From Gemmatimonadaceae bacterium (GTDB taxonomy: Bacteria; Gemmatimonadota; Gemmatimonadetes; Gemmatimonadales; Gemmatimonadaceae): a stretch of DNA of 64,000 nt. The stretch lies in the NCBI GenBank assembly GCA_019637355.1, contig JAHBVT010000001.1:1891192-1955191 (forward strand), read 5' to 3'. Of this stretch, positions 27,292 to 39,685 are shown in pieces. The notes under the pieces were generated by a model. The model was not told where the DNA came from. It did no database searches and saw only the letters and a list, made by a program, of their open reading frames with translations. The position numbers and the translations under genes were made by a program. Position 1 is the first letter of the stretch, and each line of letters opens with the position of its first letter.

Positions 27292-29579
27292 ATGGCCGCT
27301 CTCGGCAACGACGTGCCGCAGAACCCGATCGTTCAAGCACTTGAGCGCTGGCGCCGGGTGCTGTCGGGCGCCGTGGCGGTCATCGCGGTTCTCGTCATCG
27401 CCGCGTTCGTCCTCGAGCGCAGCACGACGCGCTGGGTCACGCACTCGGGCAATGTGCTGCGGCTCGCAACGACGGCGCAGCGCGAGATCTGGGTAGCCGA
27501 GGCCGCCGTGCGCGCGCTGCTGTTGCGTCCCGAGGTGGACTCCGCCGAGGCCCTGCGTCGTGTGGCGCGAGTGGACATTGCGCAGTCGATGCTGCGTGCC
27601 CTGCGGGACTCCGTGGCCGACCAGCCCGACCAGCTCGCCCGCGTGGACAGCATCCTCATCGGGCTCGACCGCTGGAACCGGAGTTTCGTCGTGCCCGTGC
27701 GCGAAGGCGGGATCCTGAGCCGGACCCTCGCGCTCGAAGGCACGCTGGCCTTCGACCAACTCGCGCACCCCTTCGAGAACCTAATCGAGGTTGAGGCCGA
27801 CCTGCGCGTCGAGCGCTTCCGGCGCCAGGGCGAGATGCTGTGGACCGCGTTCGTGATCTGCCTGCTCGCGCTCGCCGTCGCATTCGTCGCCGGGCGACGG
27901 TTGACTGCCGGCCTCGCCGAGAAAGCCCGCCTTGCCGCCGAGCACCAGCAGACCATCGAAGAACAAGCCGCCGAACTCGAGCAACAGACTGCCGTGCTCG
28001 AGGAGCAGGCCGGACAGCTTGAGGAGCAAGCCGCGGCGCTGGAAGAGAAGGTCGCCGAGCAGGAGGCGACGCTGGCGCTCCTGGACGAAACGTCGCGTTT
28101 CCTCGATTCCGCCATCGAGAGTTCGCCCTATGGCATCGCGTTCTACGACCGGCAACTGCGCTTCCAGCGCATCAACGGCGCCCTGGCCGCGATTAACGGC
28201 TACCCCGCCGCGGAGCACATCGGCAAGAGCATCGAACAGATCATCCCGGCGCTGGCCCCGACCATCAGGCCCCACCTCGAGCGCGTGACGAACAGCGGCA
28301 TCGCCGAGACGGACGTGGTGGTCGAGGGCACCACCGCCGCGCACCCCGATGTGCCGCGGCGCTGGCTCTGCACCTACTACCCCATCCGCGCACCCGGACT
28401 GCCGGCGGTGGGCGTCGGCTGCATCGTGATGGACGTGACCGAGCAACATCGCCTCGAACAGCAGTTGCGGCAGGCGCAAAAGCTGGAGGCCGTCGGACGC
28501 TTGGCCGGCGGCATCGCGCACGACTTCAACAATGTGCTCACGGTGATCCAGAGCTACGCCGAAGTGCTGGCCTTCGAGCTGGAAGAGGATGGCAAGGGCC
28601 GCGAGGAAGTGGACGCCATCCGCGCCGCCGCCGACCGGGCCGCGGGCCTCGCGCGTCAACTGCTGGCCTTCAGCCGCCGCGACGTCATCATCCCCCGCGA
28701 CGTGGACCTGCGCGAGGTCATCCTCGGGATGCAACTCATCTTGCGGCGGCTGGTGCCGCCGTCAGTCGAACTCACCCTCGACCTCGCCGACGAAGACCTC
28801 GTGGTGCGGATGGACGCCGGGCAGCTCGAGCAGGTGCTGATGAACCTCGCCATCAACGCCGTCGACGCGATGCCCGTCGGCGGTGCCCTGCGCATCCGCA
28901 CCGCAGCCGGCACGCCGGCCGACGACGGCGTGCGCACCGCCCTGCTCGCGGTGGAAGATTCCGGCACGGGAATGACGCCCGAGGTGATCGAACGGCTCTT
29001 CGAACCCTTCTTCACGACCAAGCCCGCCGGTCGCGGCACCGGACTCGGCCTCGCGACGACCTACGCGATCATCACTGAGGCGGGCGGTAAGATCAGCGTC
29101 AGCAGCAAGATGGGCTCGGGCAGCCGCTTCGACGTGTTGCTGCCACGGACGCAGGGGACGGATGCACGCGAACGCCGCAAGAGCCCCGTGCGGGGATTCG
29201 ATGTGCCCGGCGGCAGCGAGCGCATCCTGCTGGCCGAGGATGAACCCGCCATTCGCACCGCCATCTCGCGCATCCTCCGCGCGGCCGGCTACGACGTGCT
29301 CGAAGCCTCCAACGGCGGCGAGGCCCTGCGCCTCGCTGACGCGGAGTCCCGCCCGATTCACCTGTTGCTCTCAGACGTGATGATGCCTGGCGTCGGCGGC
29401 AAGGAACTCGTGCAGCGCCTCGGGGCCGTCCGTCCCGAGGTGCGCATCGTGATGATGTCAGGCTACACAGATGACGACGCGTTGCGCGCCGACCTCGGTG
29501 CCGCGCGCTATGCCTTCCTGCAGAAGCCCTTTACGGCGCGGGACGTGCTGCTCGCGGTGCGGACCGCGCTCGACACAGA

Positions 29580-29583
<4 letters not shown>
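27292..29583 (+). CDS. Membrane hybrid histidine kinase with PAS and C-terminal receiver
   Basis: A 763-residue protein (a GTG nine bases upstream is an alternative start). Two membrane helices (about residues 25-40 and 184-200) enclose a 140-residue helical sensor domain. A coiled coil of repeated EEQAAELEQQ-type heptads (about 212-265) leads to a PAS domain (about 270-385). The phospho-acceptor is H410 in GGIAHDFNN, the HATPase follows (NLAINAVDAM, GTGLGLATTYAI), and the receiver phospho-acceptor is D695 in LLSDVMMPG. HDFNN kinases usually pass phosphate through an attached receiver. The output is not encoded next to it. The signal is unknown. Its stop codon shares CTAG with the stop of the convergent kinase gene. 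Confidence 0.92.
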
Positions 29584-31364
<1,781 letters not shown>

Positions 31365-31380
31365 CGCGCTCGGAAGATAC

Positions 31381-34300
31381 TCAGCCCGGTTCTGCCGGAG
31401 CCAATCGCACCGTCAGTTGCGCCCCGCCGCCCGGGCGGTTCTCGGCCTCGATGCTCCCGCCCCACGAATCGATCAGGCGTCGGCTGATGGCCAAGCCGAG
31501 CCCGCTACCGCTGGTGCGGGTGGAGAAGTGCGGATCGAAGATGCGCGCGACCAGGTGCGGCGGGATGCCGCTGCCGTCGTCGAGCACCCGCAGCAGCGCA
31601 CCCCCACCCACCCCCGCCGCAACCTGCAACGTCACCCGGCGCGCACCGGCGAGCCGCGCGTTCTCGAGCAGGTTGAGCAACACCTCGCGCAGCTCGCGAC
31701 CCCGCGCGGCGGCCCACAGCGTGCCGGCGGGAATCTCTCCCACCCACTCCAGCTCCGCCTGCCCCATACGCTCCAGCTCCAGCACGTCGCGGGCGATTGC
31801 GGCAACGTCCACGGATTCAGGCGGCAGTTCCCGTTCGGGCGCCGTCCCGTAGCGACTGAAGGCCCGCGCGATCTCATCAAGGCGGTCGATCTCCGCCAGG
31901 ATTCGCGCCGTGTTCAGCTCCAGCACCTGGTCAAAGTCCACCCGGCTGTCGTGACGGGCCCGGCGCAGGTGCTGCATTCCGAGACGCATCGGCGTCAACG
32001 GGTTCTTGATTTCGTGCGCCACCTGCCGCGCCATCTCACCCCAAGCCAGCACGCGTTCCGCCCGCGCCACCTCGGTCACGTCGTCAAGCGTCACCACCAA
32101 TCGCGTCGATCCGGGCGCGAGCCGCGTGAGGCGCACGCTGAGCCGTCGCCCGCCGAACTCCGCCTCGAACGCCGCATCCTCGCGCGCCTCGCTGCGGAAG
32201 TCGGCCAACGCTGCGCCGAGCAGCCTGCGCACCGCCTCCGGCAAGCGCGACCCCACCGGCAGCGGTACGCCGAGCAGCAGTTCCGCCGTGGGGTTGGAGA
32301 ATGTCAGGCGGTCGCCCTCGTCCACGGCAAGCACGCCCGAGGCGACGCTGCGGAGCGTCGCCGCCAGCCGGCGCTCGGCGGTCTCCAGCGCCTCGCGGCT
32401 CTCGGCAAGGTCAGACGTCATCGTACGGAACGCCCGGAACACCGGCGCAAACTCCAGCGGCGGATCCTCGCGCAACGGCGGCACCGCGCCCCCGCGCGCC
32501 AGCGCCAACGCCGCGCCCTGCAACTCGCGGATCGGCCGCGAGAGCTGCCGCGACGCCGCCCCGCTGGCCCAGAGCGCGCCGAGCGCGCCCAGCGCCAACG
32601 CGAAGAGCAAGAAGGCCGTGAGGTCGTTTCGGCGCCGATCGAGCAGACGGTCATCCAGCCGCGCCGGCGCCGCCAGCACGTACTGCACGCCGGCCGTGTC
32701 GAGCGCGGCGCGGTACCCCAGCCGCACCGACGCGGAGCCGACCGTGGCCCCGCTCCCGGCGGTGTTCTCGTCCACCTCGGCCATCGCCATCACCACCGTC
32801 GGCGGCAGCAGACGGCCGATCGGGGCAAGGGCGTCGAGCAGCGGGTCACTCGTCCCCACCAGCATCCCGCCAGCGTACAGAAAGAGCGGCGTCTCGAAGC
32901 GCTGCGCCGATTCCGCGAGCCGCACCGACTCCGCCGAAGCACCGACCGCGCGCAGCGTCTCGCGCACGAGCAGGTCGCGCGCCTGGCGGTCATCGGCATT
33001 CAGACGGCCGAAGGACCACAGGCCAAACAGAAGCGACGGTACGAGGAAGCAGACGAACAGCGCCGCCGAGAGCCGTGCGCGGTAGCTCGCGAACAGGGCG
33101 CGCCGCCGGCGGCGCCACCAGCGCGGCAACGCCCCCTCTGCGGCGACGATCAGTACCCAGATGCCGCCGAGTACCGCGAGATCGACCAACACCAGCAGCA
33201 CGCCGCGTGTGATCAGTGCATCGAACGACCGCAGGTCCACCACCGCGTGGAGCCGGCGCGTCATTCCCCCCAGGCTCGGCGTCTGCCAATCGCCGTGCAG
33301 TTCGCTGCCGGTGCGCGACCACACGCCGCGTCCGCCCATTGCCGCCGCCAGTCCCTCGCGCGAGGCGTCACCGATTCGCAACTCGTATGGCGGTTCCGGC
33401 GCCGGTGGCGGCGCGAAGCCGAGAAATGCGCCAAAGGGATCCTGCGCCACGAGCCGCGAGCGCGGCGCCACCACCACCGTCGTCACGCTGCCGTCCGCGT
33501 GCGGCACGGCTAGCACCAGGTGCACACCGGGATTGCCCTCCGCCTCCGAGAACAGCGGCACGTTGCGAATCCGCGCCTCGGCCGCGACGAGGTTCAGCCC
33601 CGGCGTCACACCCGCCGACCGCCCGACGGTCAGCTCCGCCAGCAGGCGCCCATCCGGCCCCCAGGTCGAAATCTCCGTCGGATACTCGGCGCGAGCGAGA
33701 TCTGTCCGTGCCAGTTGCGAGAGCAGTTCCACGCGCGACCGCGCCGCCCGCACCGGGTCCAGCGCCTCGGTGAACCGGTCGAGCAGCGTCGCCGCCGCCG
33801 GGTCCGACCGCTGCAGGCCCTGCACGTCGCGGACCGCGAGATCCACGCGCTCGCGCACCGCCGAGAACCACGTGAGCGTCGTCGCACCGCAGGCGGCCAC
33901 CAGCGCCACCGGCAGGACGATGCCTCGCGCGCGTCGCGTGATTGCCAACGCCGCAATCGCCGAGGCCCACAGCGCCGTGTACGCGCCCGGGAACCGGCCG
34001 GGCGCCTCCAGCAGCACCGGCGCCAGCGCTGCGGCGGCCACGGCGAGGGTCGGCGCTCCCCAGACGGGAAGGCCGCGGTCGCGTCCGAGCGCGCTCTGGC
34101 CTGCGGTGACGCCAAGCAGCAGCACCGTCACCGACGCGAGGAACAGCGTGACCTGCCACGAGAGCCAGAGCTCCGTCGGCACGCCAATGCTCGGCACCTG
34201 CACTCCGCCTGCGAGCTCGCGCAGCAGGAAGGGCCCCAGGCCCGCGATGACGACCACAGCCACCGCGCCCTGCGCGCGCGTCATCAGTCGCGGACGGGCA

Positions 34301-35388
34301 CGCCGCAGGGTCAGGAGCGCGAGGAGCAGCAGCGCCGATGTCACCGCCAGCGAGGCGGCGTTGGCCGTGAACGGCCCACCCGAGCGCACGTGGTAGAAGG
34401 TGGGGTCGAACCAGCGGCTCAGGTTCGAGAACACGCTCAGCGGAAGCACGATCGGCACCGCCGCGTTCGCCGCCAACGCCAGGAATCGCGGCCGCAGTCC
34501 GAGGTCACGGCGCCAGGCCATCGCCACCAACGCCAGCATCATTGCCGCCAGCGCCAGTCCGGCCCACGGCAGCACGCGCTCCCACGCGCGGTCGTGGAGG
34601 GCTTCGATGGACGGCGTCACCGCGCGCGTCGCGAGAATCGGTACCCCGCCCAAGCTCAGCAGCGCGGCGTCACCGACCGCCGCAGCGGCCTCCGGAGGGC
34701 CGAACTCGAACCCGAGCACGCCGTGCGCTGCCGCCACCTCCGCCGCGATGCTGTTCGTCAGGGCATCCGCCGGCGCTTCGGCGTGGATAACGCTCGTAGC
34801 CACCGCGAGCGCGTTCCCGCGCTGCTCGACCGCGTAGGCCACGAGGTAGAACGACGTGCCGATCATCCCGCTGGCCGTCGGCAGGGAGTCCAAGGCGAGG
34901 ACCAAACGCCCGCTCCACGCCTCGGGTGCCCCGTTGCGGGCGAGAATCACCGCACGCCGCCCATCGGCTGGCACGAGGCCGCCAAGCGCGGCAAAGGCCG
35001 CCTCGCCTGCCGGTGCGTCGAGCGCCGCGCGGGCGATGCGGCGGAGTTCCTCGCCTTCGGCGCGTGCCGCATCGGCGAGCCCGATGGCGGCAGCGCGCGC
35101 CAGCGCATCTCGGATAGCAGGCCCCTCGGCGCGCAGGCGCGTGGTCCGCAGGTGGAAGCCCATCGCGGCCACCACAAGCACGGCCGCCGAGACCGCAAAG
35201 GCGATGCGGCGCAGCGCCGCGAGCCGGCCGACCCGTGCGAGCGGCACCGCCAATCCGAGTACGCCGGCGAGAAGTGCCAGCGCCAGCGGCATCGAGGGAC
35301 TGCGCAGCCACACGGCCGCCGCGACCGTCAGGACGGCTGCACCCCACAGCCACGCTTCGCCGCGCCGGGCGGCAGTGCGCGGCGTCAT
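31381..35388 (-). CDS. Very large multi-pass NtrY-like sensor histidine kinase
   Basis: A 1335-residue protein. The N-terminal half has about ten hydrophobic segments in several blocks, with extracytoplasmic loops of 100-250 residues between them. A later pair of helices (ARLSAALFVCFLVPSLLFG and LLFALALGALGALWA) brackets another sensor loop. HAMP-like (SRPIRELQGAALALA), PAS (ATLRSVASGVLAVDEGD), HisKA with H1125 in VAHEIKNPLTPM, and HATPase (LLNLLENARLAG, GSGLGLAISRRLIDSWGG) follow. The VAHEIKNPLTPM motif and domain order are those of NtrY, but NtrY is about half this size. It probably phosphorylates an NtrC/NtrX regulator. The signal is unknown. A perfect TATAAT lies 38-44 bp upstream of its start. 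Confidence 0.9.
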   Translation of the reverse strand: MTPRTAARRGEAWLWGAAVLTVAAAVWLRSPSMPLALALLAGVLGLAVPLARVGRLAALRRIAFAVSAAVLVVAAMGFHLRTTRLRAEGPAIRDALARAAAIGLADAARAEGEELRRIARAALDAPAGEAAFAALGGLVPADGRRAVILARNGAPEAWSGRLVLALDSLPTASGMIGTSFYLVAYAVEQRGNALAVATSVIHAEAPADALTNSIAAEVAAAHGVLGFEFGPPEAAAAVGDAALLSLGGVPILATRAVTPSIEALHDRAWERVLPWAGLALAAMMLALVAMAWRRDLGLRPRFLALAANAAVPIVLPLSVFSNLSRWFDPTFYHVRSGGPFTANAASLAVTSALLLLALLTLRRARPRLMTRAQGAVAVVVIAGLGPFLLRELAGGVQVPSIGVPTELWLSWQVTLFLASVTVLLLGVTAGQSALGRDRGLPVWGAPTLAVAAAALAPVLLEAPGRFPGAYTALWASAIAALAITRRARGIVLPVALVAACGATTLTWFSAVRERVDLAVRDVQGLQRSDPAAATLLDRFTEALDPVRAARSRVELLSQLARTDLARAEYPTEISTWGPDGRLLAELTVGRSAGVTPGLNLVAAEARIRNVPLFSEAEGNPGVHLVLAVPHADGSVTTVVVAPRSRLVAQDPFGAFLGFAPPPAPEPPYELRIGDASREGLAAAMGGRGVWSRTGSELHGDWQTPSLGGMTRRLHAVVDLRSFDALITRGVLLVLVDLAVLGGIWVLIVAAEGALPRWWRRRRRALFASYRARLSAALFVCFLVPSLLFGLWSFGRLNADDRQARDLLVRETLRAVGASAESVRLAESAQRFETPLFLYAGGMLVGTSDPLLDALAPIGRLLPPTVVMAMAEVDENTAGSGATVGSASVRLGYRAALDTAGVQYVLAAPARLDDRLLDRRRNDLTAFLLFALALGALGALWASGAASRQLSRPIRELQGAALALARGGAVPPLREDPPLEFAPVFRAFRTMTSDLAESREALETAERRLAATLRSVASGVLAVDEGDRLTFSNPTAELLLGVPLPVGSRLPEAVRRLLGAALADFRSEAREDAAFEAEFGGRRLSVRLTRLAPGSTRLVVTLDDVTEVARAERVLAWGEMARQVAHEIKNPLTPMRLGMQHLRRARHDSRVDFDQVLELNTARILAEIDRLDEIARAFSRYGTAPERELPPESVDVAAIARDVLELERMGQAELEWVGEIPAGTLWAAARGRELREVLLNLLENARLAGARRVTLQVAAGVGGGALLRVLDDGSGIPPHLVARIFDPHFSTRTSGSGLGLAISRRLIDSWGGSIEAENRPGGGAQLTVRLAPAEPG

Positions 35389-35426
35389 CGCGGGCGGCGG
35401 TGGCAGGCGTTCTCGCTCACGCGGGG

Positions 35427-35432
35427 ATTATA
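35427..35432 (-). promoter_or_regulatory. TATAAT -10 box of the NtrY-like kinase operon
   Basis: The minus strand reads GGGTATAATCC, a perfect -10 hexamer, with the start codon at 35388 about 32 bp beyond the expected transcription start. No good -35 is seen. It is one of very few consensus -10 boxes in this GC-rich window. Confidence 0.45.
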
Positions 35433-35463
35433 CCCGCTCCGCAGGCCCCGGGCAGGTACTGAT

Positions 35464-35469
35464 TATAGA
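35464..35469 (+). promoter_or_regulatory. TATAGA -10-like box before the secreted-protein gene
   Basis: ACTGATTATAGATTGCGCGCG leads directly into the ATG at 35479. Transcription from this box would begin within a few bases of the start codon, so the mRNA would be leaderless; no ribosome-binding site is visible. Confidence 0.35.
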
Positions 35470-35478
35470 TTGCGCGCG

Positions 35479-36174
35479 ATGCGGTTGCTGCTCGCCCTCT
35501 CGCTTGCGCTCCTGGCCCTGCCCCTCGGTGCCCAAGTCACGGTCCTCGACGAGGGGACCTTTTCGCATCTCGTCAACGGCGTCCGCGCGGGGCGAGAAGA
35601 CTTCAGCATCCGCGCGGCGCGCGCGGCGCCCGGCGCCACCTTCGTGGCCCAGGCCAACGTGCTCGCCGGCGAGCGCCGCCGGACGGTGGTGCTGAATGCC
35701 GACTCGCTTGGGGGCCCGGTGCGCTTCCAGCTCGAGCTCCGCGAGGCGAACCAGGTGGTGAGCAACGTCTCCGGCGACCGTCAACGGATGGTGTGGTCCG
35801 GACGTATTCTCACGGCCACCCGAGAGTCGGCACGGGAGGTTCGGCTGACCGATGGGTCCTTCCTCGCAGAGCCCGGCGTGGTACACCAGCTGTGGTTCGT
35901 GCTGCGGTTTGGACAGGGGCGAGCCATCGAGCTGTTCTCGCCAAGCGGCCTCTCGCTGGAGAGCGTCCGCTTGGCGTCGGCCGGTCCGGACAGCGTTCAG
36001 GTGGCCGGCCGGGCCCTCGCGGCAACCCGCTGGACCCTGCTCCGCACGTCCGACGACGCCGTGGCGTGGGAATTCTGGGCCGACCGATCCGGCCGCATCC
36101 TGCGCGCCCGGCATCCTGCCTCGGGACTCGAGGCGCTCAGGGACGATCCACCCGCTGAAACCACTGGTCGCTAG
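35479..36174 (+). CDS. Secreted protein of unknown function
   Basis: A 231-residue protein with a signal peptide (LLLALSLALLALPLGAQ). The mature part is predicted beta-rich: EGTFSHLVNGVRAGREDFSI, TVVLNADSLGGPVRFQLEL, and VHQLWFVLRFGQGRAIELFSP. Repeated amphipathic strands suggest a lipid- or polymer-binding fold. I do not recognise the family. It lies 50 bp before the TolC-like gene on the same strand and may be the first gene of the export operon. It is divergent from the NtrY-like kinase. Confidence 0.65.
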   Translation: MRLLLALSLALLALPLGAQVTVLDEGTFSHLVNGVRAGREDFSIRAARAAPGATFVAQANVLAGERRRTVVLNADSLGGPVRFQLELREANQVVSNVSGDRQRMVWSGRILTATRESAREVRLTDGSFLAEPGVVHQLWFVLRFGQGRAIELFSPSGLSLESVRLASAGPDSVQVAGRALAATRWTLLRTSDDAVAWEFWADRSGRILRARHPASGLEALRDDPPAETTGR

Positions 36175-36224
36175 CGGGCGTACACCCCGCTAGTGCACGT
36201 CACCAAATCCTGACAAGGAATCCG

Positions 36225-37571
36225 TTGATGCGTCTGCTTCTGACCCTCCTCTGCCTGGCCGTGGCCTCGCTGCCCGCGCAGGCGCAGTCCGCGCCGCCGA
36301 CCACCCTGACGCTGGATCAGGCCCTCGAGATCGCGGCCAAGAACAACCCGGTGTACCAGCAGTCCGTGCTGGGCCGCCGCCGCGCCCAGGCCCAGGTCCG
36401 CACCGCCTACGGCCAGTTCCTCCCCAGCGCCGACGGGTCCTTCGGCCTCGGTTTCCGCGAGGGCCGTCCCCAGAACTTCGGCGGCATCAACCTCGGCGCC
36501 ACCTCGGACATCCTCTCGTCCAGCTGGAACCTCAGCGCCAGCCAGCGCCTCTCCTGGAACACGTTCAACCGCATCAAGCAGGCCAATGCCTCGCTCGATG
36601 CCGCGGACGCTGAAGTCGATGCGGCGCGGTTCAACCTCGGCGCGCAGGTGACGCAGCAGTTCCTGCTCGCCCTCCAGACCCAGGCCCGCGCCGCGCTCCA
36701 GGACACGCTTGTCCTGCAGCAGCGCCTGCAGCTCGAACTGGCCAACGCCCGCGCCGGCGTCGGTGCCCTCACCTCGCTCGACGTCAAGCGCGCCGAGGTG
36801 GGCCTCGGTCAGCAGGAAGTGGCCGCCCTGCGCGCCCGCAACGCCGCCGACGTCGCCAAGCTGCAGCTCTTCCAGCAGCTCGGCGTGGCGATGCCGATGG
36901 CCACCGCGCTCGTGGCCGACCTGCAGGTCAGCGCCCCGACCTTCACCGCCGACGAACTGCTCGACGCGGCTCGCCAGGGCAATCCGTCCCTGCAGGCCGT
37001 GAAGGCCCGCGAGGTGGCCTCGGCCGCCGCGCTGCGGTCGGCGCGCGGCGACTACACGCCGACCCTGGGCTTCAACGCCAGCGTCAGCGCGTTCACACAG
37101 AAGTTGGTGGACCTGCCGGCGACGGCCACGCCGGAGCAGCGCGCCGAGAACGCGCGCTATCCGTTTGACTTCACGCGCAACCCGTACAATCTGTCGGTCG
37201 GGCTGTCGATTCCGATCTTTGATGGCCTCGGGCGTGAGTCGCGGCTGCAGGAAGCCGGCGCCGCGCGCGAAGAGGCGGCCTACAACGTGCGCCGCCAGGA
37301 GCTGCAGCTGACGGCCGACGTGACGTCGGCCTACGTGACGCTGGTCGCGGCCCACCGGGCGGTGGAGCTGCAGCAGCGCACGGCCGCCACCGCGCGCGAG
37401 GCGCTGGACCTGGCCCAGGAGCGGTACCGCGTCGGCGCCAACACCTTCGTGGACCTGACCACGGCGCGCGCCGAGTACGAGCGCGCGGAGACGGACCGCA
37501 TTGATGCGGTGTACGAATTCCACCGGGCGTTCGCGGCGCTGGAAGGCGCCGTCGGCCGCTCGCTTCGCTGA
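36225..37571 (+). CDS. TolC-family outer-membrane efflux protein
   Basis: A 448-residue protein with a signal peptide (LLTLLCLAVASLPAQAQ) and AAGGAA upstream of the ATG. The internal duplication of the family is visible. Each half has a long helical hairpin (KNNPVYQQSVLGRRRAQAQV; AQERYRVGANTFVDLTTARAEY) and a beta-barrel strand pair (SADGSFGLGF; NLSVGLSIPIFDG). It forms the trimeric outer-membrane duct of a tripartite exporter. With the adaptor, ATPase and permeases downstream it makes up a MacAB-TolC-like machine. The 15-bp gap to the adaptor gene supports one transcript. Confidence 0.9.
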   Translation: MMRLLLTLLCLAVASLPAQAQSAPPTTLTLDQALEIAAKNNPVYQQSVLGRRRAQAQVRTAYGQFLPSADGSFGLGFREGRPQNFGGINLGATSDILSSSWNLSASQRLSWNTFNRIKQANASLDAADAEVDAARFNLGAQVTQQFLLALQTQARAALQDTLVLQQRLQLELANARAGVGALTSLDVKRAEVGLGQQEVAALRARNAADVAKLQLFQQLGVAMPMATALVADLQVSAPTFTADELLDAARQGNPSLQAVKAREVASAAALRSARGDYTPTLGFNASVSAFTQKLVDLPATATPEQRAENARYPFDFTRNPYNLSVGLSIPIFDGLGRESRLQEAGAAREEAAYNVRRQELQLTADVTSAYVTLVAAHRAVELQQRTAATAREALDLAQERYRVGANTFVDLTTARAEYERAETDRIDAVYEFHRAFAALEGAVGRSLR

Positions 37572-37586
37572 TCCCCTGAGGACGCA

Positions 37587-38858
37587 ATGACCAAGAAGAC
37601 CAAGATCGGAATCGCTGTAGGCGTCCTCGTGGCCGTCGTCGCCGTGGTGGCGTCCGGCGCCGCGAAGGGCCGGAACAAGGGCACGCTGGTGCGCGTCGAG
37701 GCCGTGGAGGCCCGCGACCTCGTGTCCTCGGTCACCGCGAGCGGGCAGGTGCTGCCGACGCGCAAGGCCGATCTCTCCGCCGACATCACCGGCCGCATCA
37801 CGCGCATCGCCATCAAGGAAGGCGACAACGTGCGCGAGGGGCAGTTCCTGCTGCAGATCGACCCGCAGCAGTTCGAGGCCCAGGTGCAGCGTGCCGAGGC
37901 GTCGCTGGCCAACGCCCGCGCGGGCTTGGCGCAGGCCCGGGCCAATGAGCTGCAGGCGCGGCGCAACTTCGAGCGCCAGGCCGAGATCCGGAAGACCAAC
38001 GCCGCGTTGGTGTCCGAGGCCGAGCTCGAGCAGCTCGAGACGCAGTACGAGGTGAATCAGGCGCTCGTGGTCGCGGCGCAGGAGAACGTGAAGCAGGCCG
38101 AGGCGTCGCTGACGGACGCGCGCTGGCAGCTCTCGCGGACCAACATCTACGCCCCGATGACCGGCAAGGTGACCCGCCTCAACGTCGAGGTCGGCGAGAC
38201 CGCGATTATGGGTACGCTGAACCGCGACGCCGCAATCCTGATGACGATCTCGGATATGTCGATGCTCGAGACCAAGGTGAAGGTGGACGAGACGGACGTC
38301 TCGCGCATTCACGTCGGGGACTCGGCCGTCGTCCAAATCGATGCCTTCCCCGACACGACCTTCATCGGCCGCGTCGTGGAGATCTCCAACAGCTCGGTGC
38401 GCCGTGCCGCGACCGGCACGACGGACCAGGCCATCGACTATGAGGTGACGGTGCGCATCCTCAACGCGCCGCCCGAGACCCGCCCGGACTTCAGTTCCAC
38501 CGCCAAGATCGTGACGGATACGCGCACGCAGGTGCTGTCCATCCCGATCATCGCGCTGACCGTGCGCGAGAACGAACAGTTGCAGTCCAATGACGGTCCG
38601 GCCAACGCGGCCCAGTCGACGCAGCCGCAGATCGGTCGGCGCGACGTCGAGGGCGTGTTCGTGATCGACGCCGACAACAAAGTCAGCTTCCGGCCCGTAA
38701 AGGTCGGGATCGCCGGCGAGAAGCACTTCGAGGTGCTGTCCGGCCTCGAGCCCGGCACGCGCATCGTCGCGGGCACGTACCAGGCGATCCGCGAGTTGAA
38801 GGACGGGCAGCTCATCCGCGAGCAGCCCGCCGCCACTACCCCGACCAAGACGCCGTAA
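37587..38858 (+). CDS. MacA/HlyD-type periplasmic adaptor protein
   Basis: A 423-residue protein with GAGGA before the ATG. One N-terminal membrane anchor (IGIAVGVLVAVVAVVASGA) is followed by the biotinyl-lipoyl half (LSADITGRITRIAIKEGDNV). A helical hairpin of about 100 residues (AQVQRAEASLANARAGLAQAR and on), the second lipoyl half (IYAPMTGKVTRLNVEVGETA), a beta-barrel domain and a membrane-proximal domain complete it. It links the inner-membrane permease to the TolC-like channel. It belongs with ABC-type exporters because the next gene encodes the ATPase. Confidence 0.9.
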   Translation: MTKKTKIGIAVGVLVAVVAVVASGAAKGRNKGTLVRVEAVEARDLVSSVTASGQVLPTRKADLSADITGRITRIAIKEGDNVREGQFLLQIDPQQFEAQVQRAEASLANARAGLAQARANELQARRNFERQAEIRKTNAALVSEAELEQLETQYEVNQALVVAAQENVKQAEASLTDARWQLSRTNIYAPMTGKVTRLNVEVGETAIMGTLNRDAAILMTISDMSMLETKVKVDETDVSRIHVGDSAVVQIDAFPDTTFIGRVVEISNSSVRRAATGTTDQAIDYEVTVRILNAPPETRPDFSSTAKIVTDTRTQVLSIPIIALTVRENEQLQSNDGPANAAQSTQPQIGRRDVEGVFVIDADNKVSFRPVKVGIAGEKHFEVLSGLEPGTRIVAGTYQAIRELKDGQLIREQPAATTPTKTP

Positions 38859-38867
38859 GGAGCCCCG

Positions 38868-39671
38868 GTGAATACCGACCACGACGAGATCCCACTCAGT
38901 ACGACCGCCGAACGCCAGGCCGTCGTCACCTCCGCAGGCGATGCCCCGGGCAAGGAGTGGGTGATCGTCACCCGCGGCCTCAAGCGCGAGTACGATATGG
39001 GCGGCGAGATCGTGCGCGCGCTGCGCGGCGTGGACTTGGCCGTGAAGCGCAACGAGTACGTCGCCATTATGGGACCGTCCGGCTCCGGCAAGTCGACGCT
39101 GATGAACATCGTCGGCTGCCTCGACACGCCGAACGCCGGCGAGTACTGGCTCAACGGCCAGCTCGTCTCGACGATGAAGGACGACGAGCTCGCCCGCGTG
39201 CGCAACAAGGAGATCGGCTTCGTCTTCCAGACCTTCAACCTGCTGCCCCGCGCCTCGGCGCTGCACAACGTGGAGCTGCCGCTGGTCTACGCGGGTGTCT
39301 CGGCCTCGGAGCGCCGGGAGCGCGCGATGGAGGCGCTCACCAAGGTGCAGCTCGGCGAGCGCGTGCATCACCGCCCCAACGAACTCTCCGGCGGCCAGCG
39401 CCAGCGCGTGGCCATCGCGCGCGCGCTGGTGAACCGCCCGTCGATCCTGCTGGCTGACGAGCCCACCGGCAACCTCGACTCGCAGACGTCGGAAGAGATT
39501 ATGCGCGTCTTCGAGCACCTGGCCGACACCGGCCAGACGGTGATTATGGTGACGCACGAGCCCGACATCGCCGCGCACGCGCGTCGCGTCGTGGTGCTGC
39601 GCGACGGCCAGATCGCCAGCGACGAACGTCGGGCGGCGTTCACCGAGAAGCTCGGCATCTCGCTCGGCTGA
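38868..39671 (+). CDS. ABC exporter ATPase, MacB/LolD type
   Basis: A 267-residue protein starting with GTG behind AAGGAG. Walker A is GPSGSGKST, the Q-loop region reads [21 protein letters not shown], the signature is LSGGQRQR, and Walker B is [14 protein letters not shown] followed by the switch His in MVTHEPD. The [19 protein letters not shown] form is typical of MacB/LolD/FtsE-type ATPases. The N terminus is about 35 residues longer than usual. It is the only ATPase gene in the 15-kb locus, although six permease genes follow. Confidence 0.93.
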   Translation: MNTDHDEIPLSTTAERQAVVTSAGDAPGKEWVIVTRGLKREYDMGGEIVRALRGVDLAVKRNEYVAIMGPSGSGKSTLMNIVGCLDTPNAGEYWLNGQLVSTMKDDELARVRNKEIGFVFQTFNLLPRASALHNVELPLVYAGVSASERRERAMEALTKVQLGERVHHRPNELSGGQRQRVAIARALVNRPSILLADEPTGNLDSQTSEEIMRVFEHLADTGQTVIMVTHEPDIAAHARRVVVLRDGQIASDERRAAFTEKLGISLG

Positions 39672-39685
39672 CCCGGAGTCGCCCC

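Noticed and set aside
36171-39578. Long open frame on the minus strand (over 1100 codons) opposite the TolC-like, adaptor and ATPase genes
   Set aside because: It is antisense to three genes with complete family motifs; its sequence is His/Arg/Leu/Val-biased low complexity with no recognisable domain, as expected in GC-rich DNA.
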